From: Candidatus Omnitrophota bacterium
Lineage (GTDB): Bacteria; Hinthialibacterota; Hinthialibacteria; Hinthialibacterales; JAKPRU01
Assembly (NCBI GenBank): GCA_029557025.1
Contig: JAKPRU010000863.1
Span: 1-6,093, forward strand
Direction of reading: 5' to 3'
Length of the DNA: 6,093 bases
Both the position numbers and the translations under genes were made by a program. Shown piece after piece: positions 5,449 to 6,093 of this stretch (positions are counted from its first letter, which is position 1; the number at the start of each line of letters is the position of its first letter). The notes beneath the pieces were generated by a model. The model saw only the letters and a list, made by a program, of their open reading frames with translations, did not search any database and was not told the origin of the DNA.

Positions 5449-5476
5449 TTTGCAGAGCGCCTTACTTCGATAAAAT
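5449..5476 (+). promoter_or_regulatory. Candidate promoter of the thioredoxin-like gene
   Basis: TAAAAT (5471-5476, five of six consensus bases) lies 16 bases after TTTGCA (5449-5454, four of six). Transcription would start near 5483, with a leader of about 28 nt carrying an AAAGGAAG ribosome binding site around 5497-5504. The ruvC-to-thioredoxin gap (5393-5510) is otherwise without a gene. I could not pick a convincing ruvC promoter on the other strand. Confidence 0.4.
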
Positions 5477-5510
5477 ACAAATATGATCCAATTGAGAAAG
5501 GAAGAAGCTA

Positions 5511-6093
5511 ATGTCTCAAGCAGGAAAACGATTTCAATGGGGAACGGCGGTGGGGGGGATACTGATTGCCGTCTCGCTTCTGGGACTTTCTGCGTCGGGG
5601 CTGGCGGTTGAAAAGGGCGATCAGGCCATCCCCTTTGAGGCAAAGGACACCAATGGGAAAAAGATATCTCTCAAACAGTATGAAGGAAAACTGGTTCTTT
5701 TGGATTTCTGGGCGAGCTGGTGCCCACCGTGCAAGGCCGAGATGCCGATCATTTTGAAAGTCCACGAAAAATACCAGAAACAGGGTTTCGAGGTCATCGG
5801 CTTTGTCCAAGATGATGAAGCCGAGGGAGCATTGGATTATATCAAAGAAAACAAAATTCCCTGGCGGCAGATTCTGGATGACGCCGAATACCAAGGCAAA
5901 TTCGGCGACCTGTATAAGGTCCGTGGAGTTCCGACATGTATCCTGATCGGACCCGATGGGAAAGTGATCGACACACTGGCACGGGGTTCCCGGCTGGAGT
6001 CGCTTGTCCGGGAGCATATCGCCTCTGTTACGAACAAAGAACCGATCAAGCTAGAGGAAGATACTCCGAAGAAACAGGAATCGGCCAAAACAG
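5511..6093 (+). CDS. Exported TlpA/ResA-like thioredoxin-fold protein (3' end missing)
   Basis: The gene is open to the right edge, with 194 codons visible. The product is a periplasmic or membrane-tethered thiol-disulfide oxidoreductase of the TlpA/ResA/AhpC-TSA type. Family members typically reduce disulfides, for example in cytochrome c maturation. Residues 1-32 form a signal peptide or anchor (hydrophobic GILIAVSLLGLSASGLA). The thioredoxin domain follows: KGDQAIPFEAKDTNGKKISL (35-54), LVLLDFWASWCPPCKAEMP with redox pair Cys71/Cys74, FEVIGFV, and GVPTCILIGPDGKV, where Pro141 is the cis-proline. A third cysteine (Cys143) lies two residues after it, where most relatives have Thr or Phe. From about residue 172 the sequence becomes charged and low in complexity (NKEPIKLEEDTPKKQESAK), suggesting a linker to a further segment beyond the window. 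The ATG has a good AAAGGAAG site upstream. The substrate is unknown. Confidence 0.9.
   Translation, partial: MSQAGKRFQWGTAVGGILIAVSLLGLSASGLAVEKGDQAIPFEAKDTNGKKISLKQYEGKLVLLDFWASWCPPCKAEMPIILKVHEKYQKQGFEVIGFVQDDEAEGALDYIKENKIPWRQILDDAEYQGKFGDLYKVRGVPTCILIGPDGKVIDTLARGSRLESLVREHIASVTNKEPIKLEEDTPKKQESAKT

Noticed and set aside
1..6093. CRISPR array, insertion sequence, tRNA or riboswitch
   Set aside because: No regularly spaced repeats, transposase-like frames, terminal inverted repeats, tRNA cloverleaf or conserved riboswitch core was seen on reading through both strands.

Overview
The window looks like an ordinary chromosomal segment of a Gram-negative-type bacterium with moderately high GC. 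It carries nine protein genes and no RNA genes, mobile elements, CRISPR arrays or phage sequence that I can see. An envelope with a secretory and lipoprotein pathway is suggested by a lipobox protein, an exported TlpA/ResA-like thioredoxin and an exported BNR-repeat hydrolase. The rubredoxin gene suggests anaerobic or oxygen-stressed metabolism. The COG4692-type sialidase-like gene would suit a polysaccharide-degrading PVC-type bacterium (Verrucomicrobiota, Kiritimatiellota or Lentisphaerota), but this lineage guess is weak and rests on style, not on a diagnostic marker.

Left part (1-997, minus strand): the classical ribosomal-protein / RNase P / membrane-insertion cluster rpmH-rnpA-yidD. It reads leftward, and the left edge may hold the first bases of yidC. 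A good extended -10 promoter for rpmH lies at 1046-1073. A forward promoter (1106-1133) points the other way, so 998-1209 is a divergent control region. dnaA, the frequent upstream neighbour of rpmH, is absent; a rubredoxin gene (1210-1386) takes its place.

Middle (1210-4223, plus strand): rubredoxin is followed after 35 bp by an exported sialidase-like beta-propeller protein. After a 92-bp gap with a convincing extended -10 promoter come a TPR lipoprotein and a hypoxanthine phosphoribosyltransferase (hpt). These two overlap and are probably translationally coupled. A terminator-like hairpin lies across the last codons and stop of hpt.

Right part: ruvC-ruvA (5392 down to 4266, minus strand) overlap by 4 bp and encode the Holliday-junction resolvase and the junction-binding subunit. 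They converge on hpt. ruvB is not in the window. Divergent from ruvC, an exported thioredoxin-fold protein (5511 onward) runs off the right edge.

No gap exceeds about 215 bases. I found no undescribed system. The items worth a second look are small: embedded termination and start signals, the rubredoxin leader hairpin, an unassigned glycan-active protein, and an extra cysteine in the thioredoxin protein.
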